A stretch of DNA of 64,000 bases from Phycisphaerales bacterium (GCA_020639115.1 JACKHG010000005.1:124001-188000); one strand, 5' to 3'; shown: positions 8,187-17,983, numbered from the stretch's first letter. Notes: generated by a model not told the origin, from the letters alone. Translations and numbers: made by a program.

Positions 8187-11100
8187 ATGCTGAAGACCCG
8201 GCTGAGTGTCGCCATGGTCTCCCTGGTCATCCTCACCGCAGGCGCGGTGGGCTGGACCTCCTACCACTACCTCGAAGCCGCCACCCTCCCCGGCGAACTC
8301 AAGCGCCTCGCCGCCCACGCCGAACTCGTCGGTCACGAATTCAACCACCACGTCCGCTCCTGCTGCGCCGACGTGCTCGCCACCAGCGGGTCTGCCGCCA
8401 TCGCCGGCATCGTCCGCGCCCGCGCCGCCGACGGCGTCGACCCCGAGTCCCACCTGCCCGAGTCGGCCTGGTGCGACGACCTCACCGCTCTGTTCGTCGC
8501 CGAACTGCAGGCCAAGCCGCACTACCTCCAGATGCGCCTCATCGGGATCGCCGACGGCGGCCGCGAAATCGTCCGCGTCGACCGCCCCTGGACAGCCGAA
8601 CCCATCCGCATCGTTCCCCGAAGCGAACTGCAGCAAAAGGGCAACCGCGACTACTTCACCGCCGGCCTCGCCCGTGCCCGCGGCGATGTGTATGTTTCCC
8701 CAATCAACCTCAACCAGGAGCAGGGCGTCATCCAGGACCCGCCGCTGCCGGTCATGCGCGCCGCCACGCCCATCTTCAACGCGGACGGCAGCAAGTTCGG
8801 TATCCTCATCATCAACATGGACATGCACATCGTCCTGGGCGCCCTCAATCCCCTGCACGACCCCCAGGGCGCTCTCTACGTCCTCAACGACAACGGCGAC
8901 TTTCTCGTTCACCCCGACGCGAACCGCACGTTCGGCTTTGACCAAAACCGGCCCCATCGGTGGCAGGATGAGTTTCCCAGCGTCGCGAGCCTGGCCGGCA
9001 TCTCCTCCACGGAGGTCCGACCTTTTCGAAACAGCGCGGGCCACAAGGTCTTCGCAGCCGCCGCCGCGACCCAACTGGCCAGTGGACCCCGGATTGTCGC
9101 GATTGAAGTCGCCCCCGAGAGCACGCTGCTGGCCCCCGCCCGGTCCATCCGTCGCGCAGCCATCTACGCCGGCCTCGCCGCCGTGATCGGCGCCCTCATC
9201 CTCGCCCTCGTCATCGCCCGCTCGCTGTCCAAACCCCTCGCCCGCATGGCCAACGCCGTCCAGAGCTTCGCCCGCGAGGAATCGCTCGACGTGCCCGTCG
9301 AGGCCTCCGGCGAAATCGGCATCCTCGCCCGCACCTTCGCCCGTATGGTCGATGACGTCTCCGACAAGACCGCCGCCCTCCGCGCCGAAATCGAGGAACG
9401 CCGCCGCGCCGAATACGAACTCGCCCAGCACGCCGAACGCGAACGCCTCTTCATCGCCGTGGTCGAGTCGTCCGAGGACGCCATCATCGCCATGACCCTC
9501 GACGGCGTGATCACCGCCTGGAACCCCGCCGCCGAACGCCTCTTCGGCTACACCGCCCATGAGGCCATCGGCCGGGAAATCTCCATCATCGCACCCGAGA
9601 ACCGCAGCGACGAACCCCTCGCCCTCCTCGACCGCATCTGGCGCGGCGAACGCATCGATCAGTTCGAAACCGTCCGCGTCACCAAGGACGGGCGCCAGCT
9701 CGACGTTGTCCTCAGCGCCTCACCCGTTCGCTCGCCAAGCAACGAGATCATCGGCGCGTCGAAGATCATCCACGACATCACCGAACGCAAACAGGCCGAG
9801 GAACGCTTCCGCCTCGTGCTCGAGAGTTCCCCCAACTGCATCGTCGTCCTCGACCGCGCCGGCTGCATCCAGTTCGTCAACGCCGCCACCGAGCAGACCT
9901 TCGGCTACACCCGCGAGGAGATCGCCGGCCAGCACATCGAACGCCTGCTGCCCCAGTTGTCCAGCGACGAGGAACTTCCAACTGACGCGGTGACGATCGA
10001 CGGCGACGCCGAACATCTCGGCCACCGCAAGAACGGCACGACCTTCCCCGTCGAATTCGCCCTGCGCCCGCTCGTCACCCCCACCGGACCGCAAGTGCTC
10101 TGCACCATCGTCGATATCACCCAACGCAAGCTCAACGAGCAGGAACGCGACCAGCTCGCCGCCCGCCTGCGCCGCTCGGAGAAAATGGAAGCCGTCGGCC
10201 AGCTCGCCGGCGGCGTCGCCCACGACTTCAACAACATCCTTACCGCCATCCTCGGCAACGCCGACTTGGCCCGGGGACTCATCAACCGGCCGGAGCAGGT
10301 CGACCACGCCGCCCTTGCCGATTACCTGCAGCAGATCGAAAAGAGCGCCACCTCAGCCGCCGACCTCACCCGCCAGCTCCTCGCCTTCGGCTCCCGCCAG
10401 GCCGCCCAGCCACGCCCGCTCAACCTCAACGACCGCGTCGCCGGCATGCAGAAGATGCTCCGCCGCCTCATCCCCGAAAACATCCAGTTGGAATATCCCG
10501 AAAGTCCTGATCTGCCCGCGATCATGGCCGACCCCAGCCAGATCGAGCAGATCCTCGTCAACCTCGTCGTCAACGCCCGTGACGCCATGCCCGACGGCGG
10601 CACCATCCTCATCGAAACCACCACCGCCACCATCGACGAGTCCGCCACGCACCTGGACCCGGACGTCGAGCCCGGCAACTACGTCCTGCTCACCGTCAGC
10701 GACACCGGCACCGGCATGGACGAAGCGACCCAGGCCCGCCTCTTCGAACCGTTCTTCACCACCAAGCAACGCGGCCAGGGCACCGGCCTCGGCCTCGCCA
10801 CCGTCTACGGCATCGTCAAACAGGCCGAAGGCCACATCCACGTCTACAGCGAGATCGGCCACGGCTCGACCTTCCGCGTCTACTTCCCCGCCATCGCCGC
10901 CACGGTACCCGAACCGGAAACGCCCGCGCCCGCCCCGGCACCCGAGGGCTCCGGAACCATCCTCCTCTGCGAGGACGACGAAAGCGTCCGCCTGCTCATG
11001 GAGCAACTGATCGCCGGCGCCGGCTACACCGTCATCACCGCCGGCAACGGCGAGGAAGCCCTCAACCTCGCGAAGGCCCAGCGCCGGCCCATCGACCTGC

Positions 11101-11342
11101 TCGTCACCGACGTCGTCATGCCCGGCATGCACGGCCGCGCCCTCGCCGAAAAACTCCGCGCCCTCCGCCCCGCACTCAAGGTCCTCTACGTCTCCGGCTA
11201 CACCGCCAACGTCATCGCCCACCACGGCCTCATCGAAAACGAAATCGAACTCATCGAAAAACCCTTCACCCGCGCCGCCCTCCTCCAACGCATCCACCAC
11301 ATCCTCCACGCCACCAGCACACCCACCCCCGCCAACCCCTGA
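8187..11342 (+). CDS. Hybrid sensor histidine kinase (sensor-HAMP-PAS-PAS-HisKA-HATPase-REC)
   Basis: 1051 residues. Order: membrane segment 1 (about 7-25); extracytoplasmic sensor of Cache-like layout (about 30-325); membrane segment 2 (about 327-347); HAMP (about 347-400); PAS 1 (about 421-535) and PAS 2 (about 540-655), each with the WNPAAERLFGYT-like or FVNAATEQTFGYT core; HisKA with phospho-acceptor in GGVAHDFNNIL (His near 679); HATPase with NLVVNARDAMPDGG and GTGLGLATVYGI; and a C-terminal receiver with DD and the phospho-Asp in VTDVVMPG (about 974). The HDFNN box and fused REC place it with NtrB-like hybrid kinases. No response-regulator gene is adjacent, so its output partner is unknown. 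Confidence 0.93.
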   Translation: MLKTRLSVAMVSLVILTAGAVGWTSYHYLEAATLPGELKRLAAHAELVGHEFNHHVRSCCADVLATSGSAAIAGIVRARAADGVDPESHLPESAWCDDLTALFVAELQAKPHYLQMRLIGIADGGREIVRVDRPWTAEPIRIVPRSELQQKGNRDYFTAGLARARGDVYVSPINLNQEQGVIQDPPLPVMRAATPIFNADGSKFGILIINMDMHIVLGALNPLHDPQGALYVLNDNGDFLVHPDANRTFGFDQNRPHRWQDEFPSVASLAGISSTEVRPFRNSAGHKVFAAAAATQLASGPRIVAIEVAPESTLLAPARSIRRAAIYAGLAAVIGALILALVIARSLSKPLARMANAVQSFAREESLDVPVEASGEIGILARTFARMVDDVSDKTAALRAEIEERRRAEYELAQHAERERLFIAVVESSEDAIIAMTLDGVITAWNPAAERLFGYTAHEAIGREISIIAPENRSDEPLALLDRIWRGERIDQFETVRVTKDGRQLDVVLSASPVRSPSNEIIGASKIIHDITERKQAEERFRLVLESSPNCIVVLDRAGCIQFVNAATEQTFGYTREEIAGQHIERLLPQLSSDEELPTDAVTIDGDAEHLGHRKNGTTFPVEFALRPLVTPTGPQVLCTIVDITQRKLNEQERDQLAARLRRSEKMEAVGQLAGGVAHDFNNILTAILGNADLARGLINRPEQVDHAALADYLQQIEKSATSAADLTRQLLAFGSRQAAQPRPLNLNDRVAGMQKMLRRLIPENIQLEYPESPDLPAIMADPSQIEQILVNLVVNARDAMPDGGTILIETTTATIDESATHLDPDVEPGNYVLLTVSDTGTGMDEATQARLFEPFFTTKQRGQGTGLGLATVYGIVKQAEGHIHVYSEIGHGSTFRVYFPAIAATVPEPETPAPAPAPEGSGTILLCEDDESVRLLMEQLIAGAGYTVITAGNGEEALNLAKAQRRPIDLLVTDVVMPGMHGRALAEKLRALRPALKVLYVSGYTANVIAHHGLIENEIELIEKPFTRAALLQRIHHILHATSTPTPANP

Positions 11343-11427
11343 TCAAGACGCAGCGCCACGACCCAAGATTTTCCCGTAGCCCTGCCACACCCCCGTGCCC
11401 GGCACACCCGCCAAGCCGACAGGGCCG

Positions 11428-11467
11428 ATTCATCATTCATCATTCCGCATTCATCATTCATCTTTCC
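11428..11467 (+). repeat. Short tandem repeat, TTCATCATTC family, copy 2
   Basis: ATTCATCATTCATC then ATTCCGCATTCATC, preceded by CCGACAGGGCCG. It lies about 40 bases upstream of the selB start, in the only non-coding space between the kinase and selB. Confidence 0.85.
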
Positions 11468-11503
11468 CCGCCCGCCATTGTCCCAGCCCGCCCATCCCCG
11501 ATA

Positions 11504-13441
11504 ATGCCCGCAATGTCCACCACTCCCACGCATCACCTCATCCTCGGAACCGCCGGCCACATCGACCACGGCAAAACCTCCCTCGTCCGCGCCCTCACCG
11601 GCGTCGACACCGACCGCCTCCCCGAGGAAAAACGCCGCGGCCTCACCATCGAACTCGGCTTCGCCGAACTCGCCCTCGACGGCGTCACCTTCGGCGTCGT
11701 CGACGTGCCCGGCCACGAGCGCTTCGTCCGCACCATGGTCGCCGGCGCCACCGGCATCGACGTCGCCCTCCTCGTCGTCGCGGCGGACGACTCGATCATG
11801 CCCCAGACCGTCGAACACGTGGAAATCCTCGATCTGCTCGGCGTCCGCTCCGGCGTCGTCGCCGTCACCAAGTGCGACCTCGTCGACGACGAACTGGCGG
11901 AACTCGTCGCCGTCGAAACCGCCGAACTCCTCGCCCACACCCGCCTCGCCGACGCCCCCATCGTCCGCGTCTCCGCCACTACCGGCGCCGGGCTCGATAC
12001 GCTCCGCCACGAACTCTGCATTGCCGCCCGCGCCGTCGAACGCCGCCGACTCGATCACCCCTTCCGCCTCTCCATCGACCGCGCGTTCTCCGTCCCCGGA
12101 CGCGGAACCGTCGTCACCGGCTCCGTCCACTCCGGACAACTATCCGCCGGTGACCCCGTCGAGGTCTGGCCCGGCGGGCACGCCGCCCGCGCCCGCGAAG
12201 TCCAGACCCACCACCGCGGCGCCGACCGCGTCGAAGCCGGCCAGCGCGCCGCCATCAACCTCCAGGGCCTCGACCTCCGCGACGTCGATCGCGGCAGCGA
12301 ACTGGCCGCCCCCGGCACCCTCACGCCGACCCGCTGGCTCGACGTCGAACTGCACTGCCTCGCGTCGCACCCGCACGCCCTCCGCGCCCACGCGCGCCTG
12401 CGCCTCTGTCTCGGCACCCGCGAACTGCTCGTGCGCTGCGTCCTGCTCGACCCCACCGAACTGCTGCCCGGCCAGCGCGCCCTCGCCCAACTGCGCTGCC
12501 GCGAGGAACTCGTCGCCTCCTACGGCCAGCGCTTCATCGTCCGCGACGAGAACGCCGCCCGCACCGCCGGCGGCGGCACCGTCCTCCGCGCCGCCCGCCG
12601 CCGCATCAGCCCACGCATGACCGACGACGTCGCCGGACTGAACACCCTCCGCGACGCCGCACCCGTCGACCGCCTCGAGGAAACCCTGCGCTACCTGGGC
12701 TCCGCCGCCCCCGACCCCGCGACGCTCGCCCTCGCCGCCCACGTCGACCAGGCAGCGCTCCCCGACCTGACCGCACAACTCCTCGACGCCGGCCGCCTCA
12801 TCGCCCTGCCCGGACTTTCCCAACCGGTCAGCGTCCGCTGGCTCGAGCGCATCCAGCGCCGCGCCGCCGCCTGGGTCGCGGCCCGCCACCAACAGCACCC
12901 CGACGAACCCGGCACCCTCCTCGACGCCTGCCTCGGCTTCCTCGAACGCCGCAGCCACCGCGCCGCCGCCCGACCCATCCTCGACCGCATGCGCGCCGCC
13001 GGAACCGTCCGCATCGTCGGCCGCTACGTCTGCCTCGCCGAGTTCGCCCCGTCCCTCTCCCACGAGGATGAACGCGTCCTCGCGGCTGTCCTCTCCGCCT
13101 GTGCCGACGCCGCATTCCAGCCCCCCTCCGTCGAGGAACTCGCCGCCCGCGTCGGCGCCAAACGCCCTCGTGTCGAAAAAGTCGTGAAAATCGCCACAGC
13201 CGTCGGCCAGCTCGTCCGCATCGACGCCGCCACCGTGCTCCACGCCGACCGCGAAGCGGAAATGCGCACCCGCACCCAGGCCCTCTTCGACGCCTCCGGC
13301 CCCTTCACCCTCTCCCAGCTCCGCGAAACGCTGGACACCTCCCGCAAGTACGCCGTACCCTTCGCCGAGTACCTCGACCGCATCGGCTTCACCCGCCGCC
13401 AGGGCGACCAGCGCGTCGTCGTGCCTCAGGAGAAACCATGA
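11504..13441 (+). CDS. selB: Selenocysteine-specific translation elongation factor SelB
   Basis: 645 residues from the ATG at 11504 (ATG 11513 is an alternative). SelB delivers Sec-tRNA(Sec) to UGA codons marked by a SECIS hairpin. Visible GTPase motifs: GHIDHGKTSLV (G1), DVPGHERFV (G3), TKCDLVDD (G4). EF-Tu-like beta domains follow (RAFSVPGRGTVVTGSV), and the C-terminal third contains the winged-helix repeats that bind the SECIS element, ending in a domain with PFAEYLDRIGFTRR. Length and all motifs fit a functional protein. The stop overlaps the selA start by four bases (ATGA), so selB-selA form a coupled operon. The intact state contrasts with the broken selA. Confidence 0.95.
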   Translation: MPAMSTTPTHHLILGTAGHIDHGKTSLVRALTGVDTDRLPEEKRRGLTIELGFAELALDGVTFGVVDVPGHERFVRTMVAGATGIDVALLVVAADDSIMPQTVEHVEILDLLGVRSGVVAVTKCDLVDDELAELVAVETAELLAHTRLADAPIVRVSATTGAGLDTLRHELCIAARAVERRRLDHPFRLSIDRAFSVPGRGTVVTGSVHSGQLSAGDPVEVWPGGHAARAREVQTHHRGADRVEAGQRAAINLQGLDLRDVDRGSELAAPGTLTPTRWLDVELHCLASHPHALRAHARLRLCLGTRELLVRCVLLDPTELLPGQRALAQLRCREELVASYGQRFIVRDENAARTAGGGTVLRAARRRISPRMTDDVAGLNTLRDAAPVDRLEETLRYLGSAAPDPATLALAAHVDQAALPDLTAQLLDAGRLIALPGLSQPVSVRWLERIQRRAAAWVAARHQQHPDEPGTLLDACLGFLERRSHRAAARPILDRMRAAGTVRIVGRYVCLAEFAPSLSHEDERVLAAVLSACADAAFQPPSVEELAARVGAKRPRVEKVVKIATAVGQLVRIDAATVLHADREAEMRTRTQALFDASGPFTLSQLRETLDTSRKYAVPFAEYLDRIGFTRRQGDQRVVVPQEKP

Positions 13442-14828
13442 CCACGCCAGCCCACGATCTGCTCCGCAAACTTCCCGCCGTCGACCGCCTCCTCAGCAGC
13501 GACCGCGTCCAGGCCTGGCTCGCCACCCACCCGCGCACGCTCGTCGTCACCGCCGTCCAAGCCGCGCTCGACGCCACACGCGGCGCCATCCGCGCCGGCG
13601 AGACCGCCGCCACCGAGGCCGCCGCGCTCCTCGACCGCGCCGAGCAGATGCTGAAAACCCAGTCGACCCCCTCCCTCCGCCGCGTGATAAACGCCACCGG
13701 CGTCGTGCTCCATACCGGCCTCGGCCGCGCCCCGCTCGCACCGGCTGCCCTGGCTGCCATCGCCGAGTGCGCCGCCGGCTACTGCAACCTCGAACTCGAC
13801 CTCGACACCGGCGCCCGCGGCCGCCGCTCCGACCACGTCGCGGAACTGCTCTGCGAACGCACCGGCGCCGAGGCCGCGACCGTGGTCAACAACAACGCAG
13901 CCGCCACCCTCATCATCCTCAATACGCTCGCGCGCGGCGCCGAAGTCATTGTCTCCCGCGGCCAGCTCGTCGAAATCGGCGGCTCCTACCGCCTCCCCGA
14001 AATGATGACCGCCAGCGGTGCCGTCCTCCGCGAGGTCGGTACCACCAACCGCACACGCCTCGCCGACTACGAACGCGCCATCGGCGAAAACACCGCCGCC
14101 CTCCTCCGCGTCCACACCAGCAATTACCGCGTGGTTGGCTTTACCCAGGACGTGCCCCTCGCCGAACTCGTCGCCCTCGGCCGCCGCACCAACCTCCCCG
14201 TCGTCGACGACCTGGGCAGCGGCGCCCTCGCCGAGCTACCCGCGGGCGCCCTCGCCGACGAACCCCACGTGCGCGCCGCGCTCGCCGCCGGCGCCGACCT
14301 CGTCTGCTTCTCCGGCGATAAATTGCTCGGCGGACCCCAGGCCGGCATCATCCTCGGCCGCCGCGACCTCGTCCGCCGCATCGAGGCCAACCCCCTTATG
14401 CGCACCTACTCGCACCGGCAAGCTCACCCTCGCCGCCCTCACCGCCACCTCCGCCTCTACCGCGACCCCTGATCAGGCCCTGCGCGAACTCCCCACGCCC
14501 GCTCTCTGCTCACCACGCCGGTCGCCGACCTCCGGACCGTCGCGCGCCCAGCTGCTGGCCGACTAGCTCCGCACCGCCGCGCTCCGACGAGATTCGCGGT
14601 CGTCCCTGACCACCTGTCGCCGGCGGCGGCCCATGCCCGCAACCTCGAAACCCGCTGCGTCGCCTGGCAACCCGCCCGCGCCACCCTCGACGAAACCTCA
14701 CCCGCCTCCGCGCACACCCCCCGGTAATCGCCCGCGCCCAGGCTCACTGCATCCCTCTTCGACGCCCGCACCTCACCGACCAAGACCTCCTGATCCTGAC
14801 CGCCGCGGTCGTCCAGCCCCACCCTTAA
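13438..14828 (+). pseudogene. selA: L-seryl-tRNA(Sec) selenium transferase SelA, frameshifted in last third
   Basis: SelA converts Ser-tRNA(Sec) to Sec-tRNA(Sec) with PLP. Bases 13438-14400 read cleanly: the N-terminal domain, NATGVVLHTGLGRAPL, and the PLP lysine in CFSGDKLLGGPQAG. From about 14400 the SelA sequence continues but hops between frames: GKLTLAALTAT, then LRLYRDP, then DQALRELP, then LLTTPVADLRT, then RAQLLAD, then RLRAHTPPVIAR, and finally DQDLLILTAAV ending at TAA 14826-14828. The nominal frame stops at 14472. At least four one- or two-base indels explain this, for example one lost C near 14451 and one extra T near 14469. Total span (1391 bases) equals a normal SelA of about 463 codons, so nothing large is missing. 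Either a young pseudogene or clustered base-calling errors. Confidence 0.85.
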
Positions 14829-15004
14829 CGCCGCACAGCCCACCCCACCGCTGCACTGCAGCGTTGCCCCCACGCGCTGCCCCCCAAGCACTGACCTGCC
14901 CATCCCCTGTTCTCACTTCTTCACCTTTCACTTTCTCACTTTTTTCACCTTCCTACCACCACGTCCTGACACTTGCTCCCTGCATTACAATGCTCGGCCG
15001 CTGC
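14829..15004. other. Short non-coding gap with tandem repeat
   Basis: Between the end of SelA homology and the VCBS gene. It holds the TTTCTCAC-type repeat (14911-14951) and nothing else I can support. Confidence 0.5.
14911..14951 (+). repeat. Short tandem repeat, TTTCTCAC family, copy 2
   Basis: TCTCACTTCTTCACCTTTCACTTT-type degenerate octamers, about five units, 83 bases after the end of selA. It is the reverse-complement orientation of the copy at 6153. Confidence 0.8.
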
Positions 15005-15264
15005 ATGGAGACCTTTATGAGCATCACGCGTCCCTCCGCCGTCGCCGTTTCAAACTAGCCCTGTTCACCTGCCTGCTCGCCGCGTTTACGATCCGTGGCG
15101 TTCCCTACATCGGCTACGACGGGCTGGATATTCACGCGCAGCTCGTCGCCGCGGACGGACATGCTCCGCTCGCCGACGCGTTCGTCAACATGATCCCAGC
15201 GTGCGACGGCGAGCCCTATGGCGAGAGATACCACCTACTCGTACGACGAGGCACCACGGTCTAA
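15005..15264 (+). pseudogene. Frameshifted 5' part of the VCBS-repeat gene
   Basis: A start at ATG 15005 (MSITRPSA) closes at 15056 in its own frame. In the next frame bases 15031-15264 read RRRFKLALFTCLLAAFTIRG, a plausible signal peptide, then YDGLDIHAQLVAADGHAPLADAFVNM, which looks like an immunoglobulin-like or carboxypeptidase-regulatory-like domain, until TAA at 15262-15264. The same domain seems to finish in the third frame (LIAYADFGYTDSTG) at the front of the downstream open frame. So the gene needs two frame changes between about 15020 and 15270 to become whole. Confidence 0.6.
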
Positions 15265-16634
15265 TCGCCTACGCTGACTTCGGATATACTGACTCGACCG
15301 GCCTCATCACCCAACGCGCACTCGAGCGCACCAGCTCGTTCCGGTCCGAAGGCGGATGCCTCTCCGGCCCCTACGTGCCCGACCCCCTCGGGCCACCCCC
15401 GACCACGCTCGACATCCTCGTGCGCACCGGCGACGCCATCGGCCGCGCCACCGTCGCGATCGCGCCCACGGACGTCCAGGGCTACAAGAACGTCGATGAT
15501 ATTCCCGCCATCGGCTACCTGGACATCGGTTCCGTCGCCGTGAATTTGCACCCGCAGCCGCCGGTATCCACCCACCCGGTAATCGCCGCGGCCCGCACGC
15601 TGGCCCACGCCGACGTCGATGGCGACGGCCGCGACGACCTGCTCGTGGTGTCCGCATATCGCATCATCGTCATGCACAACGAGAACAACGGCGCGTTCGC
15701 CGATGGCCAGCAGCTCCGGACGGACGTGGAGATTGACCAGGTCCTGCCCGGCGACATCGACGACGACGGCGATATCGATCTCGTCGTAATGGGATACCCC
15801 AACTACGAGGCGGGTGGAGTTACCCTCGACACCTACACCAACACCGCGGGCACCTTCGGCAACCGCACCACCCGCACGCTTCCCACCGATTACTGGGCCA
15901 GCGCGTACCACCTCCTCGATGTCGATGCCGATGGCGATCTCGACGTGCAGCTGGGCGCAGACGTATTTCTCAACGACGGTACCGGCCGATTCGCAGCACC
16001 GGTGCGACTGCCGCACGGTTCCGCAAGCCTCATCCTCGCCGACATCGACGGCGACAGCCGCCCCGACCGCATCACCACCGACCGCGAAGACGACACGCCC
16101 TTCCTGCGCGTCTCGCTCAACAATGGGTTCAACGCGTTCGAATCGACGCAGGCCTACCCGATCGCTCACCAAGCTGCCGTCCTCGCGGCCAACGATGTCG
16201 ACGCGGATGGCGACCTCGACGTGATCTACTGGGAAAACGGATACGACGCCGGAGGGGCGCCCCACCGGATCGGCGTCCTCCACAACGACGGAAATGGAAT
16301 CCTCAACGACCCGGTCACCTACGGTATGATTCCCGGCGCCGACGCCCTCGCGGTTGGCGACTTCGACCAGGACGGCGACGCCGATGTCGCGACCGTGATG
16401 CCCGGCAGTCCGTTCAACATCGCCATCCACCGCAACGACGGCGCCGGCCACTTCGCCGACTACTACTTCGTTCCCCTCACCCCACCGGGAACACCCACCG
16501 AAGAAGACTACCTCGCCGACGTGCTGATCGCCGACCTCGATGGAATCGCCCCCCTCGACCTGGCCGGCCTCTACAGCAACTTTGCCGCCGTCAACGAAAC
16601 AATCGTCCTCCTCAACCCCACACCGCCCGACTAA
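15201..16634 (+). CDS. VCBS/FG-GAP repeat protein, N-terminus missing in this frame
   Basis: The open frame encodes 477 residues, but real similarity starts near GLIAYADFGYTD (about 15258). It carries at least six calcium-binding loops of the form DxDxDGxxD: DVDGDGRDD, DIDDDGDID, DVDADGDLD (twice), DIDGDSRPD and DFDQDGDAD, spaced about 45-60 residues apart. This is the FG-GAP/VCBS propeller found in integrin-like secreted proteins. A signal peptide is missing here and is found in another frame at 15031-15100, so this is the main body of a secreted surface protein whose 5' end is frameshifted. Partner or ligand unknown. Confidence 0.75.
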   Translation: MRRRALWREIPPTRTTRHHGLIAYADFGYTDSTGLITQRALERTSSFRSEGGCLSGPYVPDPLGPPPTTLDILVRTGDAIGRATVAIAPTDVQGYKNVDDIPAIGYLDIGSVAVNLHPQPPVSTHPVIAAARTLAHADVDGDGRDDLLVVSAYRIIVMHNENNGAFADGQQLRTDVEIDQVLPGDIDDDGDIDLVVMGYPNYEAGGVTLDTYTNTAGTFGNRTTRTLPTDYWASAYHLLDVDADGDLDVQLGADVFLNDGTGRFAAPVRLPHGSASLILADIDGDSRPDRITTDREDDTPFLRVSLNNGFNAFESTQAYPIAHQAAVLAANDVDADGDLDVIYWENGYDAGGAPHRIGVLHNDGNGILNDPVTYGMIPGADALAVGDFDQDGDADVATVMPGSPFNIAIHRNDGAGHFADYYFVPLTPPGTPTEEDYLADVLIADLDGIAPLDLAGLYSNFAAVNETIVLLNPTPPD

Positions 16635-16663
16635 CCGCGAGCCGCGATACGCCGCAAAATCCC

Positions 16664-16695
16664 TTTCTCACTTTCTCACTTTCTCACTTCTCCCC
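16664..16695 (+). repeat. Short tandem repeat, TTTCTCAC family, copy 3
   Basis: Three to four exact TTTCTCAC octamers begin 30 bases after the VCBS gene stop. The most regular of the three copies in the window. Confidence 0.85.
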
Positions 16696-16809
16696 CGCCA
16701 CAGCGCCTTGAATAACCAATTGCGGTTTTAGTCATATATACCGCACCGCCAACCCAACCGCACCGGGCGCGATATGATCTGCCAAGGCGATACCATGGGC
16801 GCGCGATCG

Positions 16810-17316
16810 TCAGAACTCCACGCGTAGCATGTTCGCCTGCCCCATCCGCACGACGCACGCGATGTCCGTGCACTGCTCAAAATTCGGACCGGTCACCATG
16901 AGCCTGTCCGCAAACACCAGGATATAGCCCGCCTCGAACGCCCTCAGACCGACACCCCACCCTGGAAACTCGCGGAGCGTCGTCATCAGAGCCCTCAGCC
17001 AATCCTCAGTGAAATATCTGGCATGATACAACTCAATGTAGATGTACTGCTCATCATTGAGTTGATCATCAAGCACAAAGTACTCACAGGGATTGTCGCC
17101 CAGCTCCCATCCATCCAACGGCTCTTCAGCGTCACCTGTGATCGGAGCCTCGGCCATCGGCCCCGTCGGCCCAAACCGTCGGCAACACTTCACGACGGCG
17201 TTGCGCACCGTGTGATAGACCTGCCAGGGCAGGTGCCCGCGCGGGTACGGATTGTCGATCCTATGCGCCGTGTAGTGCTCAATGCGCGGCGAATACTTCG
17301 GTAGCCGTTCTGTCAT
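16810..17316 (-). CDS. Hypothetical protein
   Basis: 168 residues from the ATG at 17314-17316, which lies four bases after the stop of the upstream HEAT-like gene; the open frame itself extends to 17346. Sequence is of ordinary globular composition with an acidic central part (EEPLDGWELGDNPCEYFVLDDQLNDEQ) and strands such as YIYIELYHARYF and GYILVFADRLMVTGPNF. No signal peptide or membrane segment. I do not recognise a family. Tight spacing suggests one transcript with the HEAT-like gene. Confidence 0.65.
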   Translation of the reverse strand: MTERLPKYSPRIEHYTAHRIDNPYPRGHLPWQVYHTVRNAVVKCCRRFGPTGPMAEAPITGDAEEPLDGWELGDNPCEYFVLDDQLNDEQYIYIELYHARYFTEDWLRALMTTLREFPGWGVGLRAFEAGYILVFADRLMVTGPNFEQCTDIACVVRMGQANMLRVEF

Positions 17317-17320
17317 GAGG

Positions 17321-17983
17321 TCACTGCCTACAGAAGCCCGCTGCAACCAACCGCACCGCCTGCCGCGCCACCGCCGGACGCGGGTTCTTCACCTGCCGCT
17401 TCACGAACACCCGCACCGCCCGCTGATCACCCACGCGAGCCCACATCCCCTCCAACGCCGTCAACACGTGCCCGATCGCCACATTCCGGCACTCAGCCGT
17501 GGCATACCTCGCCCGCTCCACGCCCAACAGCGCCGGCACAATCCGCTCGGTGAGCTCCGGCTGATCGACCGCGATCCGTCCGGCACCCGCGATCGCGTTC
17601 GCCGCACTGATCAGATTGCCCTCTTGAATAACCCCCAGATACTTATCCAGCACGCCCGCGATCCGCCCAGCCTCGTCCACCGGCCCGAGCCAGCCCAGAA
17701 TCTGCAGCGCATTCCACCGCACCACCTTGCTCGCACTGTCGATCAAACCGGCAATCGCCTCGAAATGCGGATACACCCGCGCCGGATCCCGCTCGGCCGT
17801 CACCGCCAGCGCCTTGCCCGCAGCAAACCGCGCCGTACCCGCCGGCGCAGCCATCACCGCGACCGCACCTGCCACCCGCGCCCGCGGTAACATCCGCACC
17901 GCCGCCCTCTTGGATTTCTTGGAACCGACCCCCGACCTGCCGCCACCCGCCCGCTTTCGCCGCGTCGTCCGCACACCCGCCAT
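17321..17983 (-). CDS. HEAT-repeat-like protein
   Basis: About 220 residues, start chosen at MAGVRTTRRKR (ATG 17983) because the eight preceding codons add nothing. A very basic N-terminal tail (KRAGGGRSGVGSKKSKRAA) precedes pairs of helices typical of HEAT/PBS-lyase-like repeats, e.g. DSASKVVRWNALQILGWLGP and NPRPAVARQAVRLVAAG. Such proteins are scaffolds. The basic tail could bind nucleic acid or be disordered, which is inference. It is followed with a four-base gap by the hypothetical gene at 16810-17316. Confidence 0.65.
   Translation of the reverse strand: MAGVRTTRRKRAGGGRSGVGSKKSKRAAVRMLPRARVAGAVAVMAAPAGTARFAAGKALAVTAERDPARVYPHFEAIAGLIDSASKVVRWNALQILGWLGPVDEAGRIAGVLDKYLGVIQEGNLISAANAIAGAGRIAVDQPELTERIVPALLGVERARYATAECRNVAIGHVLTALEGMWARVGDQRAVRVFVKRQVKNPRPAVARQAVRLVAAGFCRQ

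Noticed and set aside
14018..14566. Separate 182-codon frame in the selA region
   Set aside because: Up to 14400 it is a shadow of selA; afterwards it contains pieces of the frameshifted selA C-terminus. It is not an independent gene.
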